Below are positions 62,529-64,000 of a DNA stretch of 64,000 nucleotides, in pieces. Source of the DNA: Bacteriovoracaceae bacterium (GTDB lineage Bacteria; Bdellovibrionota; Bacteriovoracia; Bacteriovoracales; Bacteriovoracaceae). Within the stretch, counting starts at the first letter, position 1. Each line of letters begins with the position of its first letter. The position numbers and the translations under genes are program-made. The stretch covers positions 62,001 to 126,000 of the forward strand of contig JADHTQ010000001.1 in assembly GCA_016784965.1 (NCBI GenBank), in the 5' to 3' direction. Under the pieces are notes generated by a model. The model searched no databases, was not told the DNA's origin, and saw nothing but the letters and a program-made list of their open reading frames with translations.

Positions 62529-63461
62529 ATGTATAGTAATGAGTTATCAATGGATTTATTATTTTTCACGGCCGTTATGGGGGTTCTTTTTATCTACGTG
62601 CTTGGTGCACTAATAAGAGCACTTCGCCTGGTACCTGCCCGCACAGAATTCATTGTGGAAAGACTTGGAAAATATAACAAAACTTTGCGCGCAGGCTTCC
62701 ATCTTTTGATTCCTGTAATCGATAAGGTTGCCTTTATCCAAGATCTAAAGGAAAGAACCACCGATGTACCTGCTCAAAGTTGTTTTACCAAAGATGAAAT
62801 TCAAGTCGAAATTGATGGTGTAATCTATATGCAAGTGCAAGACTCTGTGAAGGCCAGTTATGGAATTACGGATTATCAATACGCCGCTATCCAACTGGCA
62901 CAAACAACTACCAGAGCAATTATTGGCACCCTCGAGCTAGACAGAACGTTTGAAGAGCGTGAAGCTATTAGTGGCAGAGTAGTCGCAGTCCTCGATGAAG
63001 CAGCAACAAAATGGGGTGTTAAAATCCTAAGATTTGAAATTAAAAACCTTCAACCACCTGACTCTGTTAGGCAAGCAATGGAAAAACAAGTTACTGCTGA
63101 AAGAAATAGGCGTGCTATAGTCCAAAAGAGTGTCGGTGATAGACAGTCAAAAATTAACAGATCCGAGGGACAGTTTCAAGAGATGGTCAATAAGTCAGAA
63201 GGAGAAAAGCAAAAAAAGATCAACGAGGCCCAAGGTCGAGCAGAAGAGATCCTATCAATTGGCAAAGCTACTGCTGAATCCATAAGTAAAATCGCTGGTG
63301 CCATAAACAAAAGTGGTGGGCAAGAGGCAATAAAATTAGAGATTGGACAAAAATATTTTAAAACAATCTCCAAGCTAAGCTCACTACACAACAGAGTTAT
63401 CCTTCCGGCCGATCTTACAAATATGAATGAAATGTTAAAGACACTGGGACTTGATATCTAA
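62529..63461 (+). CDS. SPFH/stomatin-like protein, copy 2
   Basis: The 310-aa paralogue has an anchor (8-30), the SPFH domain (RTEFIVERLGKYNKTL, LKERTTDVPAQSCF, VEIDGVIYMQV) and coiled SEGQFQEMVNKSEGEKQ repeats. It is about half identical to copy 1 by eye. The pair may form a mixed ring, as with HflK/HflC. Probable operon with NfeD. Confidence 0.93.
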   Translation: MYSNELSMDLLFFTAVMGVLFIYVLGALIRALRLVPARTEFIVERLGKYNKTLRAGFHLLIPVIDKVAFIQDLKERTTDVPAQSCFTKDEIQVEIDGVIYMQVQDSVKASYGITDYQYAAIQLAQTTTRAIIGTLELDRTFEEREAISGRVVAVLDEAATKWGVKILRFEIKNLQPPDSVRQAMEKQVTAERNRRAIVQKSVGDRQSKINRSEGQFQEMVNKSEGEKQKKINEAQGRAEEILSIGKATAESISKIAGAINKSGGQEAIKLEIGQKYFKTISKLSSLHNRVILPADLTNMNEMLKTLGLDI

Positions 63462-63483
63462 GACAAGGAGTACACTTACGCTC

Positions 63484-64000
63484 ATGTACATCGATGTCCA
63501 TACTCATAAAAAGGGCAGCAGCGCTGATATCAAAATCATCAATATACAAGTGATGTCTGGTAACACTGATACTATCAATGGCCAACAACACATAAGTCTC
63601 GGTCTCCATCCATGGTCTATAAAAAATAATCAGGAGTCAAAGGCCTTAGAGAATTTAACAAATCAATTAGCAATGCCAAACGTTTTTGCCCTGGGAGAAG
63701 TCGGTCTCGACCGCTCAATTAACACTCCTTTTGAGACTCAAAAAAAAATCTTTGCCCAGCAGTTAGATCTTGCTAATAAATTTAGTAAACCTGTCATCAT
63801 TCACTCAGTTAGAAGTTACTCCGATTTGTTAGAAATTAAAAAAAATTACCCCCAGCAATTGTGGATCATTCATGATTTTAATGGCAATTTACAAATCGCA
63901 AACCAACTTATAGCATGCCTTTGTACCTTGTCTTTTGGTGCCAAATTGTTTCAAACAAATTCTAAGGCATACAAAGTGTTTCTCAGCATTCCAGATGACC
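63484..64000 (+). CDS. TatD-family hydrolase (3' end cut by window edge)
   Basis: The frame starts at ATG 63484 (MYIDVHTHKKG) and runs open to the right edge. LGLHPWS, ALGEVGLDR and VIIHSVRSYSDL are TatD features, and the first His-x-His of the metal site (VHTH) is present. The family has metal-dependent DNase or related activity. AAGGAG lies 12 nt upstream, a slightly long spacing. The antisense open frame at this location is a shadow. Confidence 0.88.
   Translation, partial: MYIDVHTHKKGSSADIKIINIQVMSGNTDTINGQQHISLGLHPWSIKNNQESKALENLTNQLAMPNVFALGEVGLDRSINTPFETQKKIFAQQLDLANKFSKPVIIHSVRSYSDLLEIKKNYPQQLWIIHDFNGNLQIANQLIACLCTLSFGAKLFQTNSKAYKVFLSIPDD

Noticed and set aside
63415-63609. Minus-strand open frame over the TatD start
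   Set aside because: The plus-strand frame has clear TatD motifs; the minus frame overlaps it fully.
1-64000. CRISPR array, prophage or insertion sequence
   Set aside because: No regularly spaced repeats, transposase, integrase or phage structural genes were found on either strand.

Overview
The window comes from a low-GC, Gram-negative, outer-membrane-bearing bacterium. The evidence is Lgt and LspA, many lipoproteins with lipoboxes, LolA-like and beta-barrel proteins, and many PilZ, CHASE2 and sigma54-activator signalling proteins. The protein mix (a TadG-like orphan, Cys-rich secreted proteins, degenerate M48-like envelope proteins, a VIT/ferritin-like fusion) best fits the Bdellovibrionota, perhaps near Bacteriovorax. 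That placement is inference, because the window has no rRNA or tRNA. Coding density is high, with short intergenic gaps and many tail-to-tail overlaps. No IS element, prophage or CRISPR array is visible.

Layout. 1-3.0 kb: a minus-strand operon of glutaredoxin, an HD phosphohydrolase, an unknown secreted protein and a membrane protein cut by the window edge. 3.1-6.9 kb: a Lys-rich histone-H1-like protein and a large TadG-like protein. 7.0-8.2 kb: an MbfA-like iron exporter and a small ankyrin-type gene. 8.3-11.9 kb: kdd-kamB-kamC, part of B12-dependent lysine fermentation. 12.0-18.1 kb: signalling genes (lone receiver, PilZ, hybrid kinase, coiled coil, HAMP protein) and a radical SAM enzyme. 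18.2-22.6 kb: ferritin, an ACP plus acyl-AMP ligase pair, and a LolA-like plus beta-barrel pair. 22.6-31.2 kb: envelope hydrolases (two YiiX-like proteins, an M28 peptidase, a large Cys/His protein). 31.2-35.0 kb: a higBA toxin-antitoxin pair, then methylmalonyl-CoA mutase with its MeaB chaperone. 35.0-42.8 kb: Cys-rich secreted proteins, Nif3, a TPR protein, a 41-aa membrane ORF, a thioesterase and a four-domain receiver/PilZ-like protein. 43.0-49.1 kb: an operon of M48-like pseudo-peptidase, CHASE2 kinase, NtrC-type regulator, lspA, lgt and cobalamin adenosyltransferase. 49.2-56.5 kb: an endonuclease IV-like protein, lipoproteins, a ferredoxin, a nucleotidyltransferase, a LysM lipoprotein and folK. 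56.6-64 kb: etfBA, an antiporter/CBS/anti-sigma-like operon, NfeD with two SPFH proteins, and a truncated TatD.

Two themes connect genes. One is adenosylcobalamin metabolism: kamBC reactivase, the mutase, MeaB and PduO. The other is lipoprotein and envelope control: the two-component system is in one apparent operon with lspA and lgt, and there are two M48-like proteins whose HExxH motif is gone.

The most notable observations are: the two-component/lspA/lgt operon, whose kinase seems to start at an ATT codon; the two M48-like pseudo-peptidases; a REC-PilZ-REC-PilZ-like protein; a 1051-aa secreted protein with a duplicated CX4C module; a 41-aa membrane ORF; and a three-copy intergenic repeat built from GAAAC-type units.
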